NCBI RefSeq assembly: GCF_022539255.1
Contig: NZ_JAKZBV010000001.1
Coordinates: 1,922,001 to 1,986,000, forward strand
Reading direction: 5' to 3'
Origin: Sinomonas terrae
GTDB taxonomy: Bacteria; Actinomycetota; Actinomycetes; Actinomycetales; Micrococcaceae
DNA length: 64,000 nucleotides
Position numbers and translations under genes: made by a program. The number at the start of each line of letters is the position of its first letter. Positions within the stretch are counted from its first letter, which is position 1. Below are positions 40,197 through 49,070 of this stretch, one piece after another. Under the pieces are notes generated by a model, which saw nothing but the letters and a program-made list of their open reading frames with translations, did no database searches and had not been told where the DNA came from.

Positions 40197-41579
40197 CTAA
40201 CGCTCGTTGAGCTTGGACAGGAGCAGCACTTCCGCGAGGATCGAGCGCCGCAGTTCGTCGAGGTGGACGGATTCGTCTTCGCCGTGGGCCCGCGAATCCG
40301 GGTCCTCGGCGCCGGTGATCAGGATCTGGGCCTGCGGGAAGTGCCCGGCGAGCGCTGAGACGAGCGGGATGGAGCCGCCCACACCAACCCTGACGGGAGC
40401 GGATCCCCATGCCTCCTCCATGGACCACAGCGCGTCGCCGACTGCTGGGGACGAAAGGTCTGCGGCGTACGGCATGCTCGCCCGCCCGGACGTGACCGTC
40501 ACTTCGGCCCCGGCGGGCGCGTGCATCCGCACATGCCGGCGGATTGCATCCATAGCATTCTCCGGGCTGTCGCCCGGCGCGATGCGGAGGCTGAACTTCG
40601 CCGTGGCCGTGGGTACGAGGGTATTGGACGCAGTGGCCACGGCGGGGGCGTCGAGGCCGATGATGGCGAGCGCGGGCTTCGTCCAGAGCCTCGAGGTGAT
40701 GGTCCCCGTGCCCGCGAGCCTCACGCCCGGGGGGACCGACGCATCGGCCCGGAAGGTTCCCTCGTCGATGTCCCTCTCGGCAGTGTCGGCCGAGATCAGG
40801 CCCTCGATGGCGACAGCACCCGTCGCGTCGTGGAACGTTGCGAGGAGCTTGGCGAGCAGTGTGACCGCGTCCAGGACGGGACCTCCGTAGGTCCCCGAGT
40901 GGAGCCCGTGGTTGAGGGAGCGGAGTTCGATCGTTCCGTCGACGAGGCCGCGGAGGCTGGTAGTCAGGGCGGGCACGCCGATCTTCCAGACTCCCGAGTC
41001 AGCCACCACAATGATGTCGCTCTTCAGGAGCGCCGCATGCTCTGCCAAGAATGCACCGAGCGTTGCCGAACCAGATTCCTCTTCGCCTTCGATGAAGAGA
41101 GTGACTCCGAGACCGAAACGGTCGCCGAGAACGTCGGTGAGGCAGCGGAAGGCCGCGAGGTGGGTGACGATCCCGGACTTGTCGTCCGCTGCCCCCCGAC
41201 CCCACAGCCGGCCGTCTCGTTCCTCAGGAGTGAACGGCCCTGAAGTCCAGAGTGCGGCGTCGCCCGGGGGCTGCACGTCGTGGTGGGCGTAGAGCATCAC
41301 CGTGGGCCATCCCGGCTTGGGCAGGCGACGGGCGACGACGGCGGGTGCGCCAGAGGCGCCGTCAGGCCCTTTTGCCGAGAGGATTTCGATGTTGGGGTAT
41401 GCGGACGACTCGGCGAGAGCCGCGACAAGGCCTGCGCTTCGAGCGAGGTCCGCGGGGTCGAATTCTGCCCAGGCGATTCCTGGGACCGCGACCAGTGCCT
41501 TCAGCTCATCGATCGTGCGGGCGAAATCCGCGTCGACTTTCTCGCGGAGCTTCTGTACGGGCACACTTTGAGAGGCCAT
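40197..41579 (-). CDS. M20-family dipeptidase/peptidase
   Basis: 460 residues, di-zinc M20 peptidase with an inserted dimerisation domain. VMLYAHHDVQPPGD (His and first Asp), RLWGRGAADDKSG (bridging Asp), IEGEEESGS (Glu pair), then NHGLHSGTYGGPV and the closing DSRAHGEDESVHLDELRRS. Likely cleaves dipeptides in the cytosol. Start at MASQSVPV; a longer frame is divergent-gene antisense. Confidence 0.92.
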   Translation of the reverse strand: MASQSVPVQKLREKVDADFARTIDELKALVAVPGIAWAEFDPADLARSAGLVAALAESSAYPNIEILSAKGPDGASGAPAVVARRLPKPGWPTVMLYAHHDVQPPGDAALWTSGPFTPEERDGRLWGRGAADDKSGIVTHLAAFRCLTDVLGDRFGLGVTLFIEGEEESGSATLGAFLAEHAALLKSDIIVVADSGVWKIGVPALTTSLRGLVDGTIELRSLNHGLHSGTYGGPVLDAVTLLAKLLATFHDATGAVAIEGLISADTAERDIDEGTFRADASVPPGVRLAGTGTITSRLWTKPALAIIGLDAPAVATASNTLVPTATAKFSLRIAPGDSPENAMDAIRRHVRMHAPAGAEVTVTSGRASMPYAADLSSPAVGDALWSMEEAWGSAPVRVGVGGSIPLVSALAGHFPQAQILITGAEDPDSRAHGEDESVHLDELRRSILAEVLLLSKLNER

Positions 41580-41657
41580 GCGGTTCAGCCTAACTGCGCA
41601 GCAGGATCTGTTTGGGATATCCGGCCGCCGTTGATTCGCCTTTGAATTCTTGGGTAA

Positions 41658-42272
41658 GTGGCGGACATGGCAGGGAAGGACCGCGCTCAGGCGCCACCGA
41701 AGCCGGGCGCCCGGCAGCGGATCCTCGATGTCTCCTTTTCGCTGTTCGCCGAGCGGGGCATCCGGGATGTAGGCGTCGACGAACTCATCGAGCGTTCTGG
41801 CGTAGCCAAGGCCACTTTCTACAAGTATTTCCGCACCAAGGACGATCTCGTTCTGGCCTACCTTCAGCGCTGGTATGAGGAACGCAGTGCGGCGATCGAC
41901 GAGGCCGTCAGACGCCACAACGGAAGCGAGACGCCTGCCCTCCTTGCCGTATTCGACGTCTTCGACGAGTGGTTCCGCCAAGGGTCCTCCGAAGTGAGTT
42001 CATTCCTGCACGTCCTCATGGAGATGGGGCCCGCCCATCCCCTCGGAAAAGCGAGCCTGGAATACCTTGCACGCACCCGCGAGCAGCTTGCGGGCATCGC
42101 ACGGAACGCCAAGCTCAGTGACCCGGACGGGTTCGCATGGTCCTGTCACATCCTTCTGAAAGGCGCCATCGTCGCGGCAGCAGAGGGCGATCTGGATGCA
42201 GCCGCTCGTGCACGGCACATGGCCGCCCTTCTCGTCGCAGAGCGCCGCTCACCAGTGCACGAGGCCGATTGA
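41658..42272 (+). CDS. TetR/AcrR-family regulator
   Basis: 204 residues. HTH about 18-65 (QRILDVSFSLFAERGIRDVGVDELIERSGVAKATFYKYFRTKDDLVLAYL) and a TetR C-terminal helical domain. GTG start at 41658, with ATG 9 bases later as alternative; neither has a strong RBS. Divergent from the M20 peptidase/YihY pair across 78 bases, which is its probable target. Confidence 0.9.
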   Translation: MADMAGKDRAQAPPKPGARQRILDVSFSLFAERGIRDVGVDELIERSGVAKATFYKYFRTKDDLVLAYLQRWYEERSAAIDEAVRRHNGSETPALLAVFDVFDEWFRQGSSEVSSFLHVLMEMGPAHPLGKASLEYLARTREQLAGIARNAKLSDPDGFAWSCHILLKGAIVAAAEGDLDAAARARHMAALLVAERRSPVHEAD

Positions 42273-42368
42273 CCTTTCGGGGCCAACACCATTTCGTAGT
42301 CAGCCCAACATGATTTCGTGGCAGCGTCGCCGTAGCCCGGTGCGCCTGCGGCCCCGTTCAGGACATTG

Positions 42369-43076
42369 TCAGGGCCCGTCGGCGCCCTTCGGGACTTCGT
42401 ACTCCCAACCTGTCTGGGGCTCTTCCTGCAGGCTCGTGTAGTAGATGCGCGTATCCGGATCGGGATGGACGAGTGCGAGACCGACTGAGTGGCCGAGGAA
42501 GGCAGGGTCGAGGCACAGCACCTTGCCTGCGGCGATGGTGGAGAAGGGCGCTGGCAACGGCGCTTCGACGTCCGAGCTGACGGCACCGAAGAGGACTCCG
42601 TATCCGGCCCGACTGTAGAGGTCTGCGGCCGAGTGCAGGAGGGCCGCGCCAGTTCGGGAGGACTCAGGAACGGTCATCCTGAGGACCTCGGCGGCGAAGA
42701 TCAGGCTGAGCCGTTCGAGCTGAGTATGGCCGTGGAATGTGTACGGCTGTCGGAACGCCCGTACGGCAGGTGTTGCAACGAGGCTTCCGAGGGGCTCGCC
42801 GTCGGGCGCCAAGGCGATGAGCGCTGCGGAGACCGACGACAGGGCCGCGTTGTAGCCCTTGGCGTGGGCGGCAGCGAGCGTTTCGTGGAACCTCTGGGGG
42901 CCCGCTGCGGCCGCATCGAGGGATGTCGAAAGGCCTCCTTCGTCGAGGGCCCACGCGAGTTGGGGCGGAAGCGGCCCGAGAACCTGGGGATACCGTTCCG
43001 CGTCGTCGGGGACTGCGCGCCTGATGCGGACCGGGCCGAGCGCTTGAGCGGGACTAGAAGCGAGGGCGGAGGCCAT
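42369..43076 (-). CDS. Hypothetical protein, possibly GNAT-like
   Basis: 235 residues. VRIRRAVPDDAERYPQVLG looks like the first strand and helix of an acetyltransferase, and a pseudo-symmetric second half (LGHSVGLALVHPDPDTRIYYTSL) follows, but the acetyl-CoA signature is not clear. GGAAGGA 6 bases before the ATG fixes the start. Sits 62 bases past the LacI regulator on the same strand. Identity uncertain. Confidence 0.7.
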   Translation of the reverse strand: MASALASSPAQALGPVRIRRAVPDDAERYPQVLGPLPPQLAWALDEGGLSTSLDAAAAGPQRFHETLAAAHAKGYNAALSSVSAALIALAPDGEPLGSLVATPAVRAFRQPYTFHGHTQLERLSLIFAAEVLRMTVPESSRTGAALLHSAADLYSRAGYGVLFGAVSSDVEAPLPAPFSTIAAGKVLCLDPAFLGHSVGLALVHPDPDTRIYYTSLQEEPQTGWEYEVPKGADGP

Positions 43077-43138
43077 GGGGGTCCTTCCGAGGAATGGCAT
43101 AGGGCTTGCGGCAGGCTGGCAGCGAACTTGGGCCCGGG

Positions 43139-44218
43139 CTACGCCGGGCTTCCCGAGACCGGCCTGGAGCTCGTCCGGACGATGAGCTGGGGGAGGAGGA
43201 GGTTCGGGCCCTCCGTAACGCCGGAGGCTCCGTCGAGCTGGGCGAAGACGCTGCCCAGAGCGCAGCTCACCGCCTTCTCGATCGGCTGGCGTATGGAGCT
43301 GAGACCAAGGGCGGCGGCGGTGGGCGTGTCGTCGAAACCGACGACGGCGGCCTGACCGCCTCCCGCTTGGACGGCGCTGAGAGCGCCGATTCCGAGCGAG
43401 TCCGAGGCGCAGACGAAAGCCGTCGCTCCAGTGGCGAGGAGTCGAATGGCAGCATCGGCGCCTGCCAGAATCCCGTCCGGCTGCTCCGAATCAAGGGACT
43501 CGAGTCGGTCGGAGCCGATCCCGGCTTGGCCGAGGGTCTCTGCCCATCCGCGCCGTCGTTCGTCGCCCGTCTCGGATCCTTTTGGCCATCCGAGGAAAGC
43601 GATCTCGCGGTGGCCCAGGCCGAGGAGGTGGCTCGTGGCCTCTGCCGTGCCGGCCGCGCCATCGACGTCGACCCACGCGTGGCCTTCGTCTTGGGTTGGC
43701 ACCTGTCCATGGCCAGAGCCTTCGTCGGACCAGGGGCGGCCGAACACGGAGAAGGGCACCCCGTGTTCGGTGAGCCATTGATAGCGGACATCGCCACGGT
43801 GCGTTTCGATGAGGATGAAGGCGTCGACAGCCTGGGCTTGGATGAGCCTTGAGAATTGGCTCAGCTCTGCCTCGTCTGAGTCCGCCGTGTAGAGCATGAC
43901 GCGATAGTCCCGGCGTTCTGCCTCCACCGAAAGGGCATGGAGGAACGTGTCGAGGACCGCGCCGCCGATCCCGTCTCGGACCGGATCGAGCCTGTACGCG
44001 AGGACGCCGGAACGAGCGGTGCGCATCTGGCGTGCCGCTGCGCTGCGGACGTATCCCGTCTCCGCGATGGTGGCGAGGACCTTCTTCAGCGTGTCCGGCT
44101 GGAGTCGTTCAGGATTGTTGAGCGCATTGGACACCGTCTGGCGCGAAACTCCGGCCAGGAGCGCGACGCTAGAGACCGTGGGCCGGGAAACGACCGGCGA
44201 TGGGCCTTCTCCGTTCAC
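43139..44218 (-). CDS. LacI-family transcriptional regulator
   Basis: 359 residues. N-terminal HTH (about 14-60; TVSSVALLAGVSRQTVSNALNNPERLQPDTLKKV) with hinge helix (RSAAARQMRTARSG), then a periplasmic-binding-like sensor domain (GVLAYRLDPVRDG, FVCASDSLGIGALSAV, VVGFDDTPTAAALGLSSIRQP). GTG start. A matching dyad lies 63 bases upstream, so autoregulation is likely. No sugar genes sit beside it, so the effector is unknown. Confidence 0.92.
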   Translation of the reverse strand: MNGEGPSPVVSRPTVSSVALLAGVSRQTVSNALNNPERLQPDTLKKVLATIAETGYVRSAAARQMRTARSGVLAYRLDPVRDGIGGAVLDTFLHALSVEAERRDYRVMLYTADSDEAELSQFSRLIQAQAVDAFILIETHRGDVRYQWLTEHGVPFSVFGRPWSDEGSGHGQVPTQDEGHAWVDVDGAAGTAEATSHLLGLGHREIAFLGWPKGSETGDERRRGWAETLGQAGIGSDRLESLDSEQPDGILAGADAAIRLLATGATAFVCASDSLGIGALSAVQAGGGQAAVVGFDDTPTAAALGLSSIRQPIEKAVSCALGSVFAQLDGASGVTEGPNLLLPQLIVRTSSRPVSGSPA

Positions 44219-44280
44219 GCTTTGCTTCCGTCCCTCATTGGATCTTTCTGATCGTTCAACCCGTGCATCTTACTGGCGGA

Positions 44281-44294
44281 TTTGATTGATCAAA
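44281..44294. promoter_or_regulatory. LacI-type operator TTTGAT-TG-ATCAAA
   Basis: Perfect 6-bp arms with a 2-base centre upstream of the LacI-family gene. A partly similar sequence (TTTCTGATCGTTCAA) lies at about 44245-44259, closer to the start. The rest of the 44219-44544 gap shows no gene. Confidence 0.5.
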
Positions 44295-44544
44295 CACGCG
44301 ATTCATCAATGTTCCGCGGTAGCGGTCAGTGTGTCAAGGATCACATCCCGATCCTCTCAGTGGGCGCACGTCCGATGGGCAGGCGCGGGTGCATCCGGGG
44401 AGTGAGGGGCTCGATTCAGGGCCACCGCGATCCTTCACCTCGATACGCCGGGGGGATGACGTAGCTCTCGGGGCGAGGGACCATTTCTCGGGATTGTTGA
44501 TCTGGCCTTCCTGTTCGATTCAGAAATTGATCTTGCATCCCCGT

Positions 44545-44574
44545 TGACCCTCGCATCAGCTGATTCGCGGGTCA
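44545..44574. other. 30-bp dyad, candidate serine-recombinase crossover site
   Basis: TGACCC...TCAGCTGA...GGGTCA share one centre (between 44559 and 44560); 13 of 15 base pairs are complementary. Size, symmetry and position 36 bases past the recombinase stop fit a resolvase/invertase subsite. No second exact copy was seen, but a GACCC-TAG-GGGTC dyad lies at 45919-45931, on the other side of the module. Confidence 0.5.
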
Positions 44575-44595
44575 CGGTCAAATTGTGAATGGCCC

Positions 44596-44609
44596 GAACG
44601 ATCTCGTTC
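44596..44609 (-). terminator. Dyad GAACGA-TC-TCGTTC abutting the recombinase stop
   Basis: Perfect 6-bp arms directly following the recombinase stop codon, with no T tract. It may help end the toxin-antitoxin-recombinase transcript, or be a second recombinase or regulator site. Confidence 0.3.
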
Positions 44610-45164
44610 TCAACGGTCGGTGGCGGGGAGCCATCGGTAGAGGGTCGGGACAGAGACACCGAGGTTCTTGGCGACTTCGCGTGGTGGTGTGCCCTCGGCC
44701 AGCAGGGTCCTGGCGGATCTGATCTTGGAGGGTGTCATCTTGGGCCTGCGGCCCGGGGTGCGTCCGTTGCGGCGGGCGACTTCTAGGCCGGCACGGGTTC
44801 GTTCGGCGATGAGCTCGCGTTCCATCTCGGCCAGGGACGCCATGAGGTGGAAGAAGAACTTCCCTGCCGGGGTTGTGGTGTCGATCTGGTCGGTGAGGGA
44901 GCGGAATCCCGCCCCCATCTCGGCGAGGGTCTCAGTGAAGGCGATGAGGTGCTTGACGCTGCGCCCGAGGCGGTCGAGTCTCCACACGACGAGGGTGTCG
45001 CCTTCCCGGAGCTGGTCGAGGGCTTTCTCCAGGCCAGGCCGGTTGGCCTTCGTGCAGCTGGCGGTGTCTGTGAAGACCTTGGCGCATCCGGCGGCGTTGA
45101 GGGCCGCTTCCTGCATCACGGCGTTCTGGTCGGTCGTGGAGACCCGCACATAGCCGATCAGCAC
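44610..45164 (-). CDS. Serine recombinase (resolvase/invertase family)
   Basis: 184 residues. Catalytic domain about 1-135: IGYVRVSTTDQN (nucleophile Ser9), VVWRLDRLGRSVKHLI (catalytic arginines), MASLAEMERELIAERTRAGLE (E helix). C-terminal Hin-type HTH about 145-182 (KIRSARTLLAEGTPPREVAKNLGVSVPTLYRWLP). GTG start preceded by GGGAG, inside the last codons of hepT (7-base overlap). Expected to catalyse inversion, resolution or insertion at short dyad sites such as the one at 44545-44574. Confidence 0.92.
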   Translation of the reverse strand: MLIGYVRVSTTDQNAVMQEAALNAAGCAKVFTDTASCTKANRPGLEKALDQLREGDTLVVWRLDRLGRSVKHLIAFTETLAEMGAGFRSLTDQIDTTTPAGKFFFHLMASLAEMERELIAERTRAGLEVARRNGRTPGRRPKMTPSKIRSARTLLAEGTPPREVAKNLGVSVPTLYRWLPATDR

Positions 45165-45535
45165 GGCGGGCTCCCGCCGGCATCGGGTTGGACCGGGACG
45201 TCCTCGAGCTGGGACAGGAGGTCCGGGAGGGCGGTGGTGACAGTGTCCCAGACGAGGTCGAGGTTGATCTCGAAGTAGCCGTGGGCGATGCGATTGCGCA
45301 TCCCGCGCATAGCCCGCCAAGGCACTTCGGGATGCGCCTCGGCGTAGCCGGGGTAGGTGTCCATGATCTTCGCCGCGGCCTCACCGACGATGACCAGGCT
45401 CATGACCACGGCCTGCTGGGTGCGGCGGTCGCGGCCGAACCCGTCCCGGTCCATCCCGGCGGTGAAGTCCAAGGCGTCCTGTGCGGCCTGGCCGATGTGC
45501 TCCAGGTAGTCTTCGAGCCGGTTCGCCCGGCTCAT
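45158..45535 (-). CDS. hepT: HepT-type toxin ribonuclease
   Basis: 125 residues, HEPN fold. The catalytic R-x4-H motif is RNRIAHGYFEIN (about 85-96), with the expected following Tyr; RTQQAVVMSLVIVGEAAAKI is the family core helix. HepT acts as an RNA-cleaving toxin neutralised by its MNT partner. ATGA overlap with mntA upstream, and 7-base overlap with the recombinase downstream. C-terminal tail VQPDAGGSPPC is Gly/Pro-rich. Confidence 0.9.
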   Translation of the reverse strand: MSRANRLEDYLEHIGQAAQDALDFTAGMDRDGFGRDRRTQQAVVMSLVIVGEAAAKIMDTYPGYAEAHPEVPWRAMRGMRNRIAHGYFEINLDLVWDTVTTALPDLLSQLEDVPVQPDAGGSPPC

Positions 45536-45822
45536 ACGGGCCGGGCCTCGGCGATCACCCTGGCGCGGAACTTCTGCGGGAGGTCGGCCGGGGTCAGGAC
45601 GTCGACGTGGACGCCGAGGAGGTCCTCGAGCTCCTCGGCCAGGGCCCCCAGATCGAACAGGGTCGCCCCGGGCATCGCGTCCACGAGCAGGTCCAGGTCC
45701 GATCCGTCGTGGTCGGTCCCGTGGAGAACGGAGCCGAACACGCGCGGGTTCCCTGCCCGGTGGCGGGCGGGGGCCTCGCGCACCGCGGCGCGCCGTGCCT
45801 CGAGCGCGAGCGAGGGCCTCAC
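45532..45822 (-). CDS. mntA: MntA-type nucleotidyltransferase antitoxin
   Basis: 96 residues. The minimal nucleotidyltransferase motif GS-x10-D-x-D is complete (FGSVLHGTDHDGSDLDLLV, about 32-50), and VHVDVLTPADLP holds the third acidic strand. MntA adenylylates a Tyr of HepT to silence it. GTG start with AGAAGG 6 bases upstream; ATG at 45864 is in frame but lies within the promoter. First gene of the toxin-antitoxin-recombinase run. Confidence 0.9.
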   Translation of the reverse strand: MRPSLALEARRAAVREAPARHRAGNPRVFGSVLHGTDHDGSDLDLLVDAMPGATLFDLGALAEELEDLLGVHVDVLTPADLPQKFRARVIAEARPV

Positions 45823-45849
45823 CGCACACCTTCTTCCCCATAGCCGTTG

Positions 45850-45897
45850 GTTCTCGTTTCCCATTGCGATGGTAGTTTGCCGAGAACAGGGTTTCAA
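45850..45897 (-). promoter_or_regulatory. Promoter and nested dyads of the MntA/HepT module
   Basis: On the minus strand a -35 TTGAAA (45892-45897) and -10 TACCAT (45869-45874) are 17 bp apart. Two nested inverted repeats overlap it: GTTCTCG (45850-45856)/CGAGAAC (45881-45887), and CCAT-TGCG-ATGG (45861-45872). The layout suits autorepression by the toxin-antitoxin complex. Confidence 0.6.
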
Positions 45898-46246
45898 GAA
45901 AGGGTTGCGAGAATAGGGGACCCTAGGGGTCTCCGCGGGGAGCCTATGCCAGGGGCCGGGTTCTCTTGAGCCTGCCCAGCAGGGCGTGGAAGCGGTGGTG
46001 CTCCAGCTCGGTCTCGCCCCGGCCCCGGTGGGCCGAGTACGGGGCAGTGGCGAGACCCGGCGCGAGTACGCCTGCGAGCTCGAGGAAGCCCTCGGACTGA
46101 TGACGTTCCTGCGCAGCTGGGGCGTGCTCCTGCCCAGTGCCGGCGTTGCTCGACTGCGGGCCGCCCGGCTTGCGGGGAGGCGGGCAGCAGACGCAAATAC
46201 GCGCCCGGGGGTCGCTGTGGGGGACAGCTCCACACCGGACGCGCAA
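45898..46246. other. Gap without a supported gene
   Basis: Nothing coding is supported on either strand. A GGGGACCC-TAG-GGGTCTCC hairpin lies at 45916-45934. Competing open frames in this GC-rich stretch show no recognisable motifs. It may be old flank of the inserted toxin-antitoxin cassette. Confidence 0.5.
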
Positions 46247-47365
46247 TTAATTGTATGGCTGTTCTGCTTGTTCTGTCGCCTGCGGAGCTTCCTCTCCATG
46301 AGAGTGCCGCAGTTCGCGCGCGTAGTGGATGTCCTTTTCGACCTGCTCCTCGCGCTTTTCGATCTTGTCCGTGGACTTGGGCGGGAGCTGGATTGACTCT
46401 TCAGCGGGAATTCCGGCCTGGAGCTCTCGGCCCCGCTCGACCTCTGCGTCGAATTCCGCGCCGAACAGGAGCGACATGTTGAGCAGCCAAACCCACAGAA
46501 GCAGGATGATGACGCCACCCAGCGCCCCATAAGTCTTGTTGTAATGGCCGAAGTTGCCCACGTAGAACCCGAAGCCGAGCGTGGCGAGGGCGAAGATGAC
46601 AAGCGCGATCAGCGATCCCATGCTCATCCACCGGAACTTGGGCTGGCGCACGTTCGGCGTGAAGTAGTAGAGGACTGCGATGAGGCCAATGACAAGCGCA
46701 ATGGCGACCGGCCACTTGACAATGTTCCAGACCATTACGGTCGCTCCGCCGAGGCCGGCTGCATTCCCGACCGACTCGGCGACAGGGCCGCTGAGCACGA
46801 GGATCGCGGAGATAATCGACACCACGATGACTGCGACCACGGTGACCGCAAGCGTGGTGCCGCGGAGGCGGATGAAGGGACGCCCCTCGTTGATTTCGTA
46901 GACCCGGTTCATGGCCCGCCCGAAGGCCCGGACGTAGCCCGAAGCCGACCAGATGGCGCCAACCAGGCCGCCGATGAGGGTCAGGCCTGCGGCCGGGTTG
47001 TGGGCGAGGTCTTCGATGGGCTGGCGGATGGTGTCCGTGGTTGCGCCGGGCGCCACGCTCTGGACGATATTCATCATCCCGCTGACCGTGTTCTCCGCCT
47101 GCCCGAAGAGTCCGAGGAGCGACACGATCGCGAGGAGCGCGGGGAAGAGGGCGAGGATGCCGTAATACGTGAGACCCGCCGCGAGATCCATGCATTGGTC
47201 GTTGGTGAATTCTCGCAGGGTCTTCCGTGCGATATACCGCCATGAGGGCTTGGTGACGTCCTGTGGCCGCCGCGGCTTGCGAGCGTCGTTCGGCGGGGGC
47301 GCCTTTTCTGCCTTTTCCCAAGTGCTCTCGCGCTTCGCGCTCTCCCGCGTGTCATGCCGACTCAA
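46247..47365 (-). CDS. YihY/BrkB-family inner membrane protein (second copy)
   Basis: 372 residues with about 6 helices. LAAGLTYYGILALFPALLAIVSLLGLFG and VGAIWSASGYVRAFGRAMNRVYEINEGRP are strong YihY signatures; GGVIILLLWVWLLNMSLLFGAEFDAEVERGRE closes the membrane domain. Charged tails at both ends (about 1-40 and 320-372). Divergent from the stress/envelope operon at 47542. It is closer to the standard form than the copy at 39142-40182. Confidence 0.93.
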   Translation of the reverse strand: MSRHDTRESAKRESTWEKAEKAPPPNDARKPRRPQDVTKPSWRYIARKTLREFTNDQCMDLAAGLTYYGILALFPALLAIVSLLGLFGQAENTVSGMMNIVQSVAPGATTDTIRQPIEDLAHNPAAGLTLIGGLVGAIWSASGYVRAFGRAMNRVYEINEGRPFIRLRGTTLAVTVVAVIVVSIISAILVLSGPVAESVGNAAGLGGATVMVWNIVKWPVAIALVIGLIAVLYYFTPNVRQPKFRWMSMGSLIALVIFALATLGFGFYVGNFGHYNKTYGALGGVIILLLWVWLLNMSLLFGAEFDAEVERGRELQAGIPAEESIQLPPKSTDKIEKREEQVEKDIHYARELRHSHGEEAPQATEQAEQPYN

Positions 47366-47541
47366 AGTGAACTTCCTTCCCCGGATGCGATCGCGCTTCT
47401 CCCCAAAGGGATGCTGTCGCTTTGCTGCCCCTAAAGCGGCCGATCAAACCCCTGAAGCGGTAAGGCAAGGAATTGTGTGTGCTCCTCAACCACGGGTATC
47501 AGCCCGGCACCACAAGCACACCGAGTCGAGAGGAACCCACG

Positions 47542-48585
47542 ATGGTCGATTTTCCATCGAACGGTCCCGGCACACCGCTGGGTGCCCCAGGAAGCAGCTC
47601 GCCCACCTCGCAGAGTTCCACTGCGGAGACGGCGAAGGATGAGGCTCGCGGAGTCGCCCAAGAAGCGGGCGCCTCGGCGAGCGCGGTCGGGCAGACGGCA
47701 AAGGACGAGGCGACGAATGTCGCCCGTGAGGCTCAGTACCAGGCCAAGGACCTCATCCACCAGAGCCGGCAGGAGCTCATGCAGCAGGCGTCCGCTCAGC
47801 AGGATCGGGCGGCCGAAGGTCTCAGGTCCCTTCACGAAGAGCTCAGCTCGCTTGCCTCGAAGAGCGACAATCCGGGCGTCGGGACCGATCTGGTCCGTCA
47901 GGCAGCGCAGAGGGCAGGCGCGTTCGCCGATTACCTCGGCCAGCGTGATCCCGGTTCGCTCGTCAACGAGCTCAAATCGTACGCGCGGCGGAAGCCGGGC
48001 ACCTTCCTCGCTCTCGCGGCAGGAGCCGGTCTCCTCGCTGGGCGTCTGACTCGCTCGCTCGCCGCCGGCGCATCGAACGACGGCGGGGGGCAGCCGGCAG
48101 CCAGGGGGACCTCGCCGGAGGCCTACCCCGCGGGCCACGGCTATGCGGCTGGCACCACAGGTGCCTACTCAGGCACGACGGGCGCTTACCCGGGCACGAC
48201 GGGTGCTTACTCCGGAACGAGCGGGGCCTACCCGGCCGGCGCCGGAACTCCGGGGAGCGGCGTTCCCGTGTCACCGGACGTGGAGCCTCCCGTCACCCCC
48301 GTGCCAGGGGGAATCGAGCCAGCCGTCCCGGGCTACGAACCGCGGCCTGACGGATACGGCCAGTCGAACACGGTCGAGCACTCGGCGTGGGACGAGGGTG
48401 CGGTCCAGGAGGGCGCTATCACGAGCAGTGCCGCGTATGGCGCTCCTCCAGGCGCGCGGCATGCGACCGCTCCCGGTGCTGACCTCGCGGAGAGCGATGA
48501 AGGCGGCCTCTTGGGCGAGGACGCGGATCCGGTGACGGACGAGATTCCGCCGGTTCCGCGCCAGGACCGGGGTGAGCTGCGATGA
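47542..48585 (+). CDS. Envelope/stress protein with amphipathic N-region and TTGAY repeats
   Basis: 347 residues. The N-terminal part is rich in TAKDEARGVAQEA-like segments (about 30-110), resembling LEA/apolipoprotein-type amphipathic helices. A hydrophobic stretch (RKPGTFLALAAGAGLLAGRLTRSLAAG, about 152-178) follows, then four tandem TTGAY(S/P)G heptads (about 203-232). The tail is acidic and Pro-rich. First of three overlapping genes (ATGA) that together form a typical actinobacterial membrane operon with a holin-III protein and a DUF3618 protein. Function unknown; membrane-associated scaffold suspected. Confidence 0.85.
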   Translation: MVDFPSNGPGTPLGAPGSSSPTSQSSTAETAKDEARGVAQEAGASASAVGQTAKDEATNVAREAQYQAKDLIHQSRQELMQQASAQQDRAAEGLRSLHEELSSLASKSDNPGVGTDLVRQAAQRAGAFADYLGQRDPGSLVNELKSYARRKPGTFLALAAGAGLLAGRLTRSLAAGASNDGGGQPAARGTSPEAYPAGHGYAAGTTGAYSGTTGAYPGTTGAYSGTSGAYPAGAGTPGSGVPVSPDVEPPVTPVPGGIEPAVPGYEPRPDGYGQSNTVEHSAWDEGAVQEGAITSSAAYGAPPGARHATAPGADLAESDEGGLLGEDADPVTDEIPPVPRQDRGELR

Positions 48586-49070
48586 GCCACCCGTATGAAG
48601 CTCCGGTGGGCGGCACGCCTGGCTACCCGCCGCCGTCGTCCGCGGCCTCAGGTTCCCCGCCCACCCCGCCGGCCGAGGAAAAGGCTGCGAGCACCTCGAT
48701 TGGCGACCTCCTGAGCGACGTGACCCAGGACCTCTCGACGCTCATGCGCCAAGAGCTTGCCCTCGCGAAAGCCGAGGCGACCCAATCCGCGAAGCGGGCC
48801 GGGCGTGGGGCGGGAATGTACGGGGGAGCCGGCATCGCCGGTCACTTCACGCTCCTGTTCCTCTCCCTCGCTCTCATGTGGGCGCTGGGTGCCACCGCGA
48901 TAGGGCTGGGCTGGTCCGCCGTGATCGTGGCCGTCATCTGGGCGATCATCGCGGGCATCCTCGCGGCCCGTGCCAAGAAGGACCTCCAGTCGGTCAAGGG
49001 AATGCCCCGTACCGCCGACTCCATGAAGAAGATTCCGGAATCCCTCAAGCCGAGTGAGGAGCCACGATGA
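48582..49070 (+). CDS. Holin-superfamily-III/DUF1469-type membrane protein
   Basis: 162 residues. Pro-rich N-terminus (1-35), amphipathic helix (LLSDVTQDLSTLMRQELALAKAEATQSAKRAG), two membrane helices (about 84-103 and 108-128) and a basic tail. Annotated as phage holin in many actinobacteria, but here it is a housekeeping-type partner of DUF3618 with no phage genes nearby. ATGA overlaps on both sides. Confidence 0.9.
   Translation: MSHPYEAPVGGTPGYPPPSSAASGSPPTPPAEEKAASTSIGDLLSDVTQDLSTLMRQELALAKAEATQSAKRAGRGAGMYGGAGIAGHFTLLFLSLALMWALGATAIGLGWSAVIVAVIWAIIAGILAARAKKDLQSVKGMPRTADSMKKIPESLKPSEEPR

Noticed and set aside
45944..46246. 100-codon minus-strand ORF next to the toxin-antitoxin module
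   Set aside because: Competing frames on both strands are equally open and none has an RBS, motif or coupling.
48582..49070. Prophage, suggested by the holin-type protein
   Set aside because: No phage structural, integrase or lysis genes nearby; the gene belongs to a common DUF3618 operon.
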